Source: JASGCP01 sp965263285 (GTDB lineage Bacteria > Bacteroidota > Bacteroidia > Chitinophagales > Chitinophagaceae). From it: a stretch of 42,928 nt of DNA. Position 1 is the first letter of the stretch, and every line of letters starts with the position of its first letter. A program made the translations under genes and the position numbers. The notes beneath the pieces are model-generated. The model had not been told where the DNA came from and made no database searches. It was given only the letters and a program-made list of their open reading frames with translations. Location: assembly GCA_965263285.1 (NCBI GenBank), contig CBDHHD010000003.1, forward strand, positions 1 to 42,928, written 5' to 3'. This document shows, piece after piece, positions 1 through 10,716 of this stretch.

Positions 1-798
1 ATTTACTACTCTGCGGGAGTGAGAGGTAAAATATACAAAACCTTAGGTGTAACGAGTCAATTAGTATTTAGTTTTTCAGAGCAGTTAGGAGACATCCCAC
101 AGAGTAATGTTATCATTTATTCAATGATAAACTATAATAATAGATTATTATTTACTATAAATGGTAATAATTTCGGGGTTTATACCTTAGATTTAGATGA
201 GAATGAAGGTAAATATGTTATGAAAAATAAATTACCTTATACTGATTTACCTTTAACAGGAACTTCTACTATTACAAAAGTAATTAATAGAATTAATATT
301 AAAAGTAAATTAATCCCATTACCTCCTTCCAACTCTGTTTATTCTTCATCAATTCCTGTACTTATTTTTATGTCTATGGAAATAATTAGAAGAAGTACCT
401 TTGGTTTTACACAATTATCACCTTATTCAAGACAAGATATTTCGGATAATGCTTACCCAGAAATAATAAGTCCTTTATTTGAAATTGGTGATGATTTAAA
501 TGTCGCGAATGCAGAACTATTCTATATAAATCTTATTCAACCTTTATCAAAAACAGGAGGTTATCTTGCTATTAGTTTTAGAGCAAATAACTCAGATGAA
601 TGATCTACAGAACAAATTTTTTCTTATGGTGTTATTTTTGGAAAAAATGATACAGGTATTTCTTTCAATGGAAAAATAAACTTAGAGAAAATAAAATTTA
701 TTCAATTTAGACTTAGAATTTATTCGTCTTCTCAAGCTGGTTTTAACACATTATCTCCACTATTAAAATCTGTAATTTTAACTTACGATGGAAAATAA
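1..798 (+). CDS. Tail nozzle/hub-like protein, C-terminal part (continues from 41756)
   Basis: The frame is open from base 1 and ends at TAA 796-798, with TGA at 601 read as Trp. It has no start of its own. The last codon of the frame that starts at 41756 ends exactly at base 42928, so on a circular molecule the two parts make one 656-residue protein. The segment is rich in beta-type motifs (NNRLLFTING, a YTLDLDEN strand) like its upstream half, which fits a propeller-type tail hub or nozzle. The head-tail adaptor gene follows two genes downstream, as expected for podovirus tail modules. The precise role is inferred from layout and fold impression, not from a diagnostic motif. Confidence 0.7.
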
Positions 799-806
799 TT
801 AAATAT

Positions 807-1154
807 ATGTCACCTGAAGAAATAAAAAACTTAATAGACCAAAAAATAAAAGATGCATTAGATACATTTAAAAGTAATTTAAATTATGATAACTTTAATG
901 TCCCTTATCACATACATAATGGTTCTGACTCACCTAAAATTTCTCAGTTATTTAACTATAACTCTTCTGGGACTACACTAACAGACATTTTAAATGCTGT
1001 AAAAAGTGTTGGTTTAAATCAAGGAAATATAGTAAATGGAAAATTAGGAGAACCTATATCTGGAAATCAAAATTGATTTCTTGCTTTTGTTTTGGAAAAT
1101 GTTATAATATCTTATGACACATTGTCATCAATGTGAAGAACACAATCCTTTTAA
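807..1154 (+). CDS. Small structural protein with HIHNGSDSP motif
   Basis: Starts at ATG 807 behind the usual A-rich leader (AAATAT). Residues 1-25 look like an amphipathic helix (SPEEIKNLIDQKIKDAL), followed by YHIHNGSDSP, a motif I associate with short phage tail or neck proteins next to adaptor genes. With UGA as Trp the frame runs through TGA 1074 and TGA 1134 to TAA 1152 (115 residues). If TGA 1074 were a stop, the product would be 89 residues ending in SGNQN. The last 26 codons overlap a promoter-like sequence (TATAAT at 1103), so the true end is uncertain. Function unknown; probably a virion component. Confidence 0.65.
1081..1108 (+). promoter_or_regulatory. Candidate promoter before the adaptor gene
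   Basis: TTGCTT at 1081-1086, 16-base spacer, TATAAT at 1103-1108 with TGT directly before it (extended -10). It lies 55 bases before the adaptor ATG at 1163. It overlaps the recoded 3' end of the preceding gene, so it may be fortuitous. Confidence 0.4.
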
Positions 1155-1162
1155 ATAAAAAT

Positions 1163-2608
1163 ATGAAATCATTCACAGAGTTAAATAAAGACTACCAAGA
1201 TTATACCAATAACGAAACACCTAATAATGTGTCTCGTGGTAAAACTGGTATAAATGATGCCCAGAGGGTAATCATACAAAAATACTTCTCTAACGAAACA
1301 GTGTTTTCTTTTAAGTCTCAACCTAATAAGAGTATATATAGTCTCCCCGCCGATGTTTCTAAACTCACAAATGTAACTGTATGAATAGGAACTTTTAAAT
1401 ACCAACCTGACATAATATTAACACCAGAAAGATGAGATGAAATAACTGCTGTAAGATATAATAGTGATATACCTGTCGCTGTGTTTATCTATCAAGGAAA
1501 ATTAGAAATATACCCTGTTCCTTCATCAGAAAATACTGTGAATATAAGATACAAAAGAAGTGTCCCACAAATGTCTTACGAAGACTACAACACAGGTTAT
1601 GTATCAAATGCTATATATGGTTCATATAAATTAAAAGGTTCTACACAAAATTTATGACAAAATAATTTACCTATAAATAGAGATATATGAAATTTAAACT
1701 TATATTTAGCCTTAACAAGAACAACAGAATTAGACACATATCCAATAAGTAATTGATATAAAATAACTCAAATAAATGTTGGTAAGAGAAGCATATACTT
1801 TAAAAGATTATTCTACTTACCTTTAGGATTTAGCATAGACACAACTATTCCTAATATATCTTTTTATAATATTTCATTAAGTGAGGGATTAGTTTTAACT
1901 GGACCTGGGAAGGTATATAACAATACTATATTTTCTAACTCAGGTAATTTTTCTTTTGAAGTAAGTGCATCTTTTGGGTCTTCCTCAGATAAAATACTAT
2001 TAGATAATTTAGCAACATTGAGTATAAATAATAGTGGAAATATTCAAGTATCATACATAAATAATCTTGGTGTATTAATAACATTTGAAACACCTTTAAA
2101 AGGTAAAGTTACTATAAATATAACAAGATCATCTGATACAGATAATTTTACTATTAATGTAATTTCAAGTTCGGGAAGTACAAAAGTTAGTTTTCAGTCT
2201 GCTACATCTACTATAAATAGTTTAATATTACAAAGTAGTGTTAGTCTATCCATAGAATATATTAAAATAGTATCAAATTCAATAGTAGAAATAGATTTAG
2301 ATTCAGAGATAACAGAAGATTTAGGTCTAACCGCCGACGAAGTATTTAATTACAAAATAGGTCAAATGCCTGTATTGGAAGAAGATTTTCAGCAATTGTT
2401 GGTCTATAAGCCTACTCTTTTATATCTTTCAAATAAAGTAGATTCAAAAGATAGATTTGCCCAGTTTTCTGCTCTATATGCCGATGGAATTTCCTCCTTA
2501 GAGCAATATCTGGGAGCGAAATTTACTAACCAAGTAGATTTGGATGTTGAAATAGACCAAGATAATCCAAATAACTACTTACAAAGTATTAACCCAATAA
2601 TACCTTAA
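1163..2608 (+). CDS. Head-to-tail adaptor-like protein with large insertion
   Basis: 481 residues from ATG 1163 (leader AAATAAAAAT) to TAA 2606-2608; six in-frame TGA codons are read as Trp. Residues 50-150 carry the pattern of gp4-type podovirus adaptors: SIYSLPADVSKL, a Trp-containing loop, then KLEIYPVPS and strands ending in YKRSVPQMS. The last 90 residues (MPVLEEDFQQLLVYKP, then a helix with SSLEQYLGAK) match the closing helices of such adaptors. Between about 210 and 390 sits a Ser/Thr/Asn-rich beta segment that ordinary adaptors of about 200 residues lack, perhaps an Ig-like insertion exposed at the neck. The family call rests on pattern recognition. Confidence 0.6.
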
Positions 2609-2635
2609 AAATAATAAATAATAAATAATAAATAT

Positions 2636-3979
2636 ATGGCATCAAATTTTTTTAGTAATTTATTAAATCAATCTAAACCTACTACACAAAATCCAATACG
2701 AGATTTTGTGCAGCAAAGACCTGTTATAAATTATAATCCTACAAAACAAAATAATACACCTGCTCCACAAAATTCTTCACAAAATTCTTCACCTGCTCCA
2801 AAAAATTCTTCACCTGTTAATAACTACAGACCTTTGTTAAGCAGGTCGGCAAACAAGACAACAACACAACCAAGCAAAACAACATCAACACAACCTAAAC
2901 AAAACTCATTATTACAACCTAAAAATACTCCCGCTTCTTCTCCAGCTCCAGCTCCAGCTCCTGCTCCTTATGTGGCTCAACCTGAGAATTTTCAAGTTCA
3001 AAATCCAGTGATAAATAATGCTTACGGACAAGTAGATAAGTTATCACAACAATCATCTGTTAATCCTTATGAAAATGATGTGAAATTATTCAAAGAAGAA
3101 TATGATAAAAAATCAATTGAAATAGAAAATTTTGATAAGCAAACTCAAGCAGGATTAAGTGAATTAACAACTGATACTTCTACTTATTCACCCCACGCGG
3201 CTGGAAGAGCTGAAGTATTTTTAAATAGACGAGCAGGTGAAAAACAAGCATTAGTAAATCGTTTAGGACAAATACAAGAAAAATATAACACAGCCTATAA
3301 CAAAGCCGCCCAAGCCCGTGGAGAAAACATATCAGGACAAGCACAAGCGGTCCAAGGTAGAAATCAAATTGTCGGTTCTCAACAACCTAAGACATTACAA
3401 ACTAATCAAGTACAAACTCTATATGACCCAAATACAGGCAAACCTATTGGTGGTAATTTAGGAAATAGAGTAGATTTAGGAGTAAGAGCGGCAGGTGCAG
3501 ATAAATTAGGAGGAAATATATTAGAAACAGATAATCAAAGAACAAAAATAAATTCTATTATTGATAATTTTACTAAATTAGCAGCACGATCATCTGCAAA
3601 TCCAACATCTGTAACTTGAATTAATGATTTAATAGGTAAAGTAGGAACAAAAGCATTAGCAGATACAGATAAAATTACTTTAACAAATTATGCAAGAGAA
3701 CTTGGTTCCCAATTTGCAAGTTATTTTGCCAACGGAGGTTATGCTTCTCAACAAGATAAAGATGCGGCGGAAAAACTATTAGATACAAATCTACCATTAG
3801 ATGCACAAGTAGATATTATAAGTAGATTATCTAAATCTGTTGAAGACATACAAGCATCTCAATCACAAAATTATCAAAATAGAATAAATTCACTTAATAA
3901 TCAAAATGGTGGTTCATATAATACACAACAGGGAGCAGGTCCTGTATCTAATACTGGTAAATTTAATAATAATTGATAA
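2636..3979 (+). CDS. Virion-associated protein with Pro/Gln/Ser-rich N-terminus
   Basis: 447 residues; ATG 2636 follows AATAAATAT, and the frame crosses TGA 3617 and TGA 3974 to TAA 3977-3979. Residues 15-125 are low complexity (repeats such as SSPAPKNSSP and a run of Pro-Ala pairs), then helical Gln/Ala/Lys-rich sequence (residues 140-250) that could form coiled coil. It lies between the adaptor and a transglycosylase-headed virion protein, the usual place for internal or ejected head proteins in podoviruses. No recognised domain. The TGA-TAA pair at the end would be a double stop under the standard code. Confidence 0.6.
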
Positions 3980-3994
3980 TAAAAAAATAAATAT

Positions 3995-6805
3995 ATGGCA
4001 ACATACAAACCATTACCAAGAGTACAAATAGACCCAGATAATTTAGACGAAGATTCTAAAAATCTCGTTGATGCTATTGGGTGAAAAGAAAGTTCAAATG
4101 GAACTAATAAAGAATCAGAACTAAGCCGAAAAGAAGGTTCTATTGGTTTCTATCAATACATCCCTGATACTTGAAAAAGGGCTTCTAATGAGTTGTTAGG
4201 AGGTGTAGATTTAGATGGAAATCCTTTGGATATTAACGATGATTCACACCAAAGATTAGTTACTTATGCTTATGTAAAAGCAAGAAAGGATCAAGGATAT
4301 TTACCCAAGGATATTTTAAGGTCTCATCCACAAGGTATAGATGCAATAGATTCCACACCTACTCCAGGAAGTGCAAGATATGCCGATGATGGGTATAAAA
4401 TATATCAACAACTTAAAACTAAAAAATTAGTAGATAAACATTTAAGTTACGAAAATCAATATTATCAAGGAGATTATAACAATATTACTAACAATACTTC
4501 ACAAAACCAAGAAAAAACTTTTGATGCTTTAAATCCTTCTTCATATAATAAAAATGATAATATAGAACAAAAAACAGAATTAAAAAGTGAAGGACAAAAT
4601 AAAAATGAAGAAGAACCTGAAAGGGGTGCAGGTCATTCAATTTTAGAAGCGGTAGTTGGAACTGCAGGTTCTATTATTGGTGGTATTGCTGGTGGTGTAT
4701 TTGGAGGTGGTGTTGGTGCTGTTCCTGGTTCTGTTGCTGGTTCTACTTTAGCACTTTTAGCCCTTGAAGGTATTACACAATTATTTGAAAAAAATAAAGG
4801 AAAAAGAAAAGAATTTAGCGGAAAAGGATTTGCTAAGGCTGGGGCAGAAGGAGTAATAGGAGGATTAGTTCCAGAACTTAAACTTGCAAAAAGTGTAGGA
4901 AGTTTATCAGTAAAAGGACTTGAAAAATTAGGACAAGGAACAGTAAAAATTTTAGGTAAAAATTCAACAAAACTTTTAGGAAGAGGAACTGGAAGATTTG
5001 TTGAAGGTGCTGGTCAAAGTGTAGCACAACAATATACTGATGATACTATTGAAGGAAAAGATAAAAAATTTAAAAATTATATCTTACCAGCAGTAGGAGG
5101 AGGTTTAACAAATGTTGGTATCAGTTCAATACCAACTTTATTAGGTAAAACAAAATTAAAAGATAAATTAAATCCTTATAACTTGCTTGCAAAAGAACAA
5201 CAAGAAGGTGCTTATAAAATATTCAATTTTAAAGGACTTAGTGGTTACGATAAATTTTCAAATGAAAATAGAAAATTTAAGTTACCAGATAATCAAGAAA
5301 AAATAAAATTATTACAAGATTCAGGTGTTATACCACCAACTTTATCTGGAAAAACTTCAAATGGAGGAAGTATAAATATGGCTCAAATAATAAAAAATTT
5401 AGAAGATGGTATTGGAGAGTATGATGGAAAAATGAATGATTTATCAGTTATGTTAGATATAGCAAATGGAGAAAAAATTAAAGAAAATAGTATTCCTATT
5501 TTTGATATACAATCATCAGAAAAAAAAATAAAAGATGTGGCAAGTAATGTAGTTAAATTAAAAAATAAATATAATGATTCAGATAGCAAATCTATTAAAA
5601 CAGTACTTAATGAATTAATAAAAGATATAACACAAAAACCATCAGAAGATTTTCAAACATTCAATAATAGATATAAAAATTACTACAATTCTTTAAAATC
5701 AAAGAAATTTGAAGACTTATCTCCAGGTGAAAAAGAATTAACAAAAATATTAAATAGTGAATTTTTAAATGAAAGAGATAATATATATGATAAATTTGGA
5801 AAATCAATTAAAGGTATAGAAAATTATTCAGAACAAGTTAGATATATAAATGATGTTTCTAAAACTTTATATGATGCAAAATATGGATTAAAAGAATATT
5901 TAAATGATAATGGTGTAGATAAGGCTATTTTTGATCAGTTATCAGATATTAAAGATGCACCTAATATACAAAGTAGTATTTTAAAATTATTATCAAATAA
6001 AGATGCAGTATCATTAGCAAAAAGATTACCGAATACTCCAAAATCAGAAAGAATAACTGAATTTGAAAAAGATATTAAATCAAATCCTGAACTTATATCA
6101 AAATATAAAGAAAAACCTTCAGAAAAAGACTTTTATGCAGAAGACTTACAAAAAAAACAATTAAAAAATGAAGAAAAATTAAAATTTGAAAAAGAAAAAA
6201 CAGACATCAAGGTCGCTGGAAAAAAAGAACTTATTCAATTTAAAAATGAAAAAGAAAAAGAAACAGCCCTTAAAATAAATGAAGAACAAATTAAAAAAAT
6301 AAAAAAACAAATTGAAAATGAGAAAGAAAAAACAAAAAGAGATTCTTTAAAAAAAGAGATAACAAAATTACAATTACAGAAAGAACAAATAAAAAGTAAA
6401 AGTATAAAAGATAAATTAACTGATACAAAATTAAAAACTGAAGTAAAAAAACAAGAAAATAAAATAAATGAAAAAAAAATAGACTTAAAAGAAAAACAAT
6501 TAAAACAAACACAAACAAAACAAACACCAAAACCAAAAAATAATACCACACAAAAAACAACAGAAAAAAGTAAAGAAAACAAAGCAAAAGGAAAAGCATT
6601 AGATAAAGCAATAAATGATACAAAAGATAAAGACTATGTTAAAAAATATAGATTAGAAGAAAGTGATTATTTAAATAACAAACAATATAGAATAGTTTCT
6701 ATAGGTGAAAATAATGAAGTTCTTGTAAGAAAGGTAGGAGATGTAGATAATAAAAATGTAAAAAAAGGATTTATAAATGAATACGGTAATGTAGAATTCA
6801 ATTAA
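3995..6805 (+). CDS. Internal virion protein with N-terminal lytic transglycosylase domain
   Basis: 936 residues from ATG 3995 (leader AAATAAATAT) to TAA 6803-6805. Residues 20-130 resemble the SLT lytic transglycosylase fold: a KESS segment with candidate catalytic Glu32, then GSIGFYQYIPDTW (48-60) and a helix with a DIL-SHPQG motif near 110. The Trp residues here are TGA. Residues about 219-259 form a glycine-zipper hydrophobic stretch able to enter a membrane. Residues about 690-870 are an extremely Lys/Glu/Gln-rich coiled coil. The layout resembles ejection proteins that open the wall and form a channel during DNA entry. Its stop codon shares the TTAA at 6802-6805 with the convergent terminase gene. 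Confidence 0.75.
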
Positions 6806-8487
6806 AAATAACCTGACTCTTCTTTAAAATCAATACCTAACTCACCTAAGTCTAATTTTTCCATAATGTGTAAATTAGATGCTTGTTCTACACCTTTTAA
6901 GAAGTTATCTTCACCCATAATAACTATATCTCTATTGAGTGTCTTTAATAGACCTACTGTGAAGTATAGAGTGGCATGCACATAGTGGTCTGGTTTTCCA
7001 GTTCAAACAAATTTAACTTTTTCTTTTACGACTTCTACTTTTCTAACTATTCTCGTAAAGTGGCTGGCATAGTCGCTATAATCTTCTTTGGAGCCATTTA
7101 AAATTAACCTGTCGCCTCTTTTTAATTGACCTATAAGCATATCTAATCCAGCATTTCTATCTACTTTTACACTACCAAAATTTGACCCTTGACCTCAATC
7201 TACTATCTTTAATCCTGCCTTGTCTGTGTAGTTATAATAGCAAATAAAAACTCTTCCTTTTCATTTGTCTGCAAATATTCTTGTGGATGTGTGGTCTCCA
7301 TTGGCATCTATAACCATCACCGCCGTAGGGTATCTTCTAAGCAAATTATCCAACTCTTCATAAGGGTCATAAACTTTACTTGCATACTTAGTCTTTCCAT
7401 ATCCAAATATACCATCTTGATTTCCTATAACTCAATGTAAATTTGAACCTGTATCTACACCTATAACTATACTTCCTTGTTGCGAGTTAATTGTATTTTT
7501 ACAATTTTGTAATACTTGAGACTCGTTTATCTTATTATCTGAACCTGCATAAGGAAGACCGAGAACATAATTGTAAAAGTATGCCATATCTTTTTTCTCT
7601 GTAGAAATACCACCTTCTAAGGCATCTTTGTAAATCTTTAATATATTCTCTAAGGAAACTCAAGTACACATCATTTGGCTTATATGATAGCCACTTATTT
7701 CACACTTCCCTGGGACAGTAGCCTTTCATACACCATCCTGTCTTTCTTTATCTGTTAAATCTGCTTTACAATGCTTACATACATATTTAACTCTATTAAA
7801 ATCTATATTGTCTGGGAAAGTAAGTACTTGTTCTTTCTTACAGGATAAACAAGTTATATACCATTCTTTCTTATCTGATTTTTGTCAGTATAAATCAACA
7901 CCATATCCCTCCACCGACGGGTGAGAAAAGTATCATCTTCACCCTTGTGAATTGGCAAGAAAACCTTGTTGTCTTGTTTCATACTCATTGATGACTTTTA
8001 TGTCTGAGGCATCTACCTCGTCGTGGATATTTAACTCGGAACTTATCATCGTTGCTTTACCCTCCCAAGTTGAACGAAAGTATAGCATAAAGTTTCCTAC
8101 ACCTTTCTGATCTATCGTGTCGTGTTCTTTTACCCACTCACTAAATATAGGATTATGAGAGATAATCTTATTAAACTTACTTCCTACCATATCTTTCACA
8201 TCCCCATATTTTGGCAAGGTGTAGATAGTATTTTTCTGAAGCATTTTACAAGTTCAAAGACCTTTACAAAACAAAACCTCCGTAGCCCCAATCTGTGGCG
8301 GTTTAAAAAGACACAGATAAGGAGACATATCGTCCAATATGGCTATAAAAAATTTATGAGCCTCAAATTCAAAAGGAACACCATTTGAAGTCTTTAACTC
8401 ATATTTTTTAAAAAATGTAGAAGGCAAATAATCCATCGCCTTATACATTTCTTCGGGAGAATATTGTCTTATTTTATTTTTTTTCAT
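6802..8487 (-). CDS. Terminase large subunit, GpA-like
   Basis: 561 residues, ATG at 8487-8485, TAA at 6804-6802. ATPase half: FKPPQIGATE (61-70) as the Walker A-like motif and HDEVD (155-159) as Walker B, both in the form seen in lambda gpA-type terminases. A zinc-binding-like region follows (CLSCKK, CKHC), then GYHISQMM followed by a TGA-coded Trp, matching the usual GY-IS-L-PW element. Nuclease half starts with GVDTG (343-347), then VIDANG and DHYVHA supplying acidic residues. In-frame TGAs fall where the family has Trp. It packages DNA into proheads. The start overlaps the GroEL end by 14 bases, so the two are translationally linked. Confidence 0.88.
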
Positions 8488-10060
8488 ATTCTACTCTTGG
8501 TAAAAATGCTATTGAATCAGTGGTGAGAACTGTTCCAGCAAGAGATACAGAGTTTTTTAAAGCATTTATTAAAACTAACACAGGATCAACTACACCTTGT
8601 TTAAAGAGATTACAATATTCTCCTTTACTTGAGTCAAATCCTATCTCACCTTTAAATTTAGTTAAGTCTAAATTATCATTACCTGCATTAATTGCTATTT
8701 GTTTAGCAGGTTCTAATAATGCTTTTTTAAGAATAGTGCTGGCAATATCTTTACCTTTAATGGAATTTGATAGATCTACTAATTTAGTCCCTCCGCCAGT
8801 GACTATACCTTCCTGTAAAGCAAGATAACAAGCATTTATACAATCTTCTGATTTTAGTTTGAGATAAGACAATTCAGCCTCCGTATTTGCCCCTAAATAG
8901 ACGAACACAGCATTTTGAGACATTCATTGGTATCTTAGACCTTCGTCGTGTCCTGAGGTTATGCTATTCTTATCTTCAAATGCTTTTTTTAATTTATTAT
9001 AATGTTCTAATATTTTTCCTTGTATTTTTTTTGTTCCTGTGAATATTACATCTGTATCTACGATAGTTACCTCATCAAATTTTCCTGAAATATAATCTAA
9101 TTGATCGTATTGTAAGTTCGCTCAGGAAATACCTGATTTTTGTCCTATAACTGTGGCTCCTACTAAGATTGATAAGTCTTCAAAATAATACTCAGAGAAT
9201 ATACTTGGTTTGACTATGTATATTTTTACTTTTTTATCTACACAAATCTGCATCAACTGAGTTATAACTGAATTTTCTATTTCTCTAACAAATAGTATAT
9301 AGTTTTTTTCTTTGTTATTATTTATATATTCTAAGAATGTATCCATTTGGTCTAAACTATTTATAGCAGTCTCAGAAAATATAACATAAGGATTTTTTAA
9401 ATAGTCAGTAGGGAGACCGAGAAATAATGGTGATTTTATTCTGTATCCCTGAACTGGTTTAATATAAGTTTTTTTATTCTCAGATTTTTCTAAAGAAATG
9501 GCAACATCTTTTCCATATTTAACATAACAATCGTAAATTATATCTGCTAAATGTTCTACCTCAGCAGAGGTTTTAGCAATTTTACCAACTAAATAAAAAT
9601 TTTCTTTTTCAATTTTAATTGATTTTGATTTTAAGTTTTCTATTAAATCTTTTAACAACTCGTCTAATTTAATTTTAATACTCATTGAGTTTATATTTTT
9701 ATTTTTTTTATTATTTATATATTTTGAGTATTCATTTAAAATTGCTTGAGTCAAAATTGTTGTTGTAGTAGTTCCATCGCCTGAGTCCTTATCCGATGCA
9801 CCAGCAACTTCTTTTATTAAATCTACTCCGATAGAGATAAAAGGATCTTTATGGAAAATATGTTTTGCTATTGATACACCATCGTTTGTAATGTAATTAT
9901 ATGGTGGATTTAATTGTAGAATACTATTTCTACCCCTACTTCCTATTGTAGATTTAACAACATCGGCTACTAAATCTATACCTGTTTTTAATAATTTAAA
10001 GGCTTCTAAGCCTGTTTTTACATTTGAATTGTAATCTTTAATTTCATTTTTTATAGTCAT
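8474..10060 (-). CDS. groEL: Phage-encoded GroEL-type chaperonin
   Basis: 528 residues, ATG at 10060, TAA at 8476-8474. Equatorial ATP-site motifs are intact: TIGSRGRN (38-45), NDG (59-61), GDGTTTTT (94-101), TGGG (421-424), and Asp406 in the position of E. coli Asp398. The apical domain keeps an SPLFL segment like the SPYF substrate/GroES-binding strand. It lacks the GGM-rich C-terminal tail. In-frame TGA codons occur at 9122 and near 8929. Sequence is highly diverged, as in other phage chaperonins. It presumably folds capsid or other virion proteins together with the GroES gene upstream in the same operon. Confidence 0.92.
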
Positions 10061-10256
10061 AATTTTTTTTATATTCTACATAATATTCTTTTTGTGGTGG
10101 TCTAAGTATTTCTCTTATGTGTGTTAGACCATACTTTTTTCAATTATGTGTTTTATTTTGATAAATTTTTGTATTGATAATTTTACCACATTTAATGCAT
10201 TTTTCTTTAATGTGATAAGGTGATTGAGAGATGATTTTATAGTTGCAGACGAACAA
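10038..10256 (-). CDS. Small zinc-ribbon-like protein between GroES and GroEL
   Basis: A 72-residue frame starting at TTG 10256, five bases after the GroES stop, and ending at TAA 10040-10038 inside the first codons of GroEL. The start sits behind TAAAATAT, the same leader type as other genes. It has a Cys at residue 4 and a CIKCGK knuckle, so C-x18-C-x2-C, then a basic tail with REILRPPQKEYY. Two TGA codons are read as Trp. An upstream ATG at 10307 would add 17 residues, but those use CGA, CGG and TGG codons unlike the genome and overlap GroES, so the TTG is preferred. Function unknown. Confidence 0.6.
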
Positions 10257-10260
10257 TATT

Positions 10261-10542
10261 TTACACCGCGAGTCCTTCCACCTTCGCGAGGAGATATTCT
10301 GACTCATCTCGTAAGAAATAATACTTATTATTTTTAAGATTAACTTCGTCTCACACTCCGAATGGGAATGCGACTATATCTCCGACTGCAACACTTTTTA
10401 CATCTTCTCCAACACCGAGAACTTTTCCTATTTGTAGGATTTTTCTATCTATATTATTAGATACTAAATTTGAATTCGCACTTATAGGCTCTATTCAAAT
10501 ATTATTTTTAAGTGGTTTAATTTTTAATAAATTTTTACTCAT
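10261..10542 (-). CDS. groES: Phage-encoded GroES-type co-chaperonin
   Basis: 93 residues, ATG at 10542, TAA at 10263-10261, with two TGA Trp codons. The opening KIKPLKNNIWIEPI matches the IRPL-DRV-V strand of GroES. The middle GKVLGVGEDVKSVAVGDIV and the end of the barrel, including YYFLRDESEYLLAKVEG, match the family in order and spacing. The mobile loop (about residues 20-34) is short and lacks the usual hydrophobic tripeptide in a clear form, perhaps tuned to the phage GroEL. It is the first gene of the minus-strand chaperonin-terminase operon, 44 bases after the predicted -10 element. Confidence 0.88.
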
Positions 10543-10576
10543 ATTTTTTTTAAAATTAAATTTGTTATTAAATTTA

Positions 10577-10615
10577 ACTTAATTAAGTATAACACATTTC
10601 AAAAAAAAAAACCAA
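10577..10615 (-). promoter_or_regulatory. Promoter of the groES-groEL-terminase operon with palindrome
   Basis: On the minus strand TTGGTT (10615-10610), 18-base spacer, TATACT (10591-10586) preceded by TGT. A perfect palindrome ACTTAATTAAGT (10577-10588) overlaps the -10 and could be an operator. The -35 lies inside the 65-base element shared with 14103-14167. Confidence 0.6.
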
Positions 10616-10669
10616 TTAGGGAAACCTGTGGATAACTTACTTGACTTTTTTTCGTGTTGGGAATATAAT
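10605..10669 (+). repeat. 65-bp divergent promoter element, copy 1
   Basis: Matches 14103-14167 at 64 of 65 positions (the one difference is C at 10625, T at 14123). It holds the reverse-strand -35 (AACCAA on plus), a DnaA box and a full forward promoter, so it is a ready-made divergent promoter module used twice. Confidence 0.85.
10627..10669 (+). promoter_or_regulatory. DnaA-box promoter of the replication initiator gene
   Basis: TGTGGATAA (10627-10635) is the exact complement of the DnaA box TTATCCACA. Five bases later come TTGACT (10641-10646), a 17-base spacer and TATAAT (10664-10669). The start codon of the initiator gene is at 10717. The same spacing recurs at 14125 and 41477. Confidence 0.8.
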
Positions 10670-10716
10670 TTAAAAGTTATCAATTTAAATCCGAAATGAT
10701 ATAAAACTAAAAAAAT

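Noticed and set aside
6235..6623. Phe/Leu-rich reverse-strand frames
   Set aside because: They mirror the Lys/Glu-rich coiled coil of the forward gene and lack the leader; the composition is an artefact.
8122..8828. Forward frames over terminase and GroEL
   Set aside because: Shadow frames; the reverse strand has strong family motifs there.
10265..10307. Upstream ATG (10307) as start of the zinc-ribbon gene
   Set aside because: The extra codons include CGA, CGG, TCG and TGG, unlike the genome, and lie antiphase inside the GroES end; the TTG has the standard leader.
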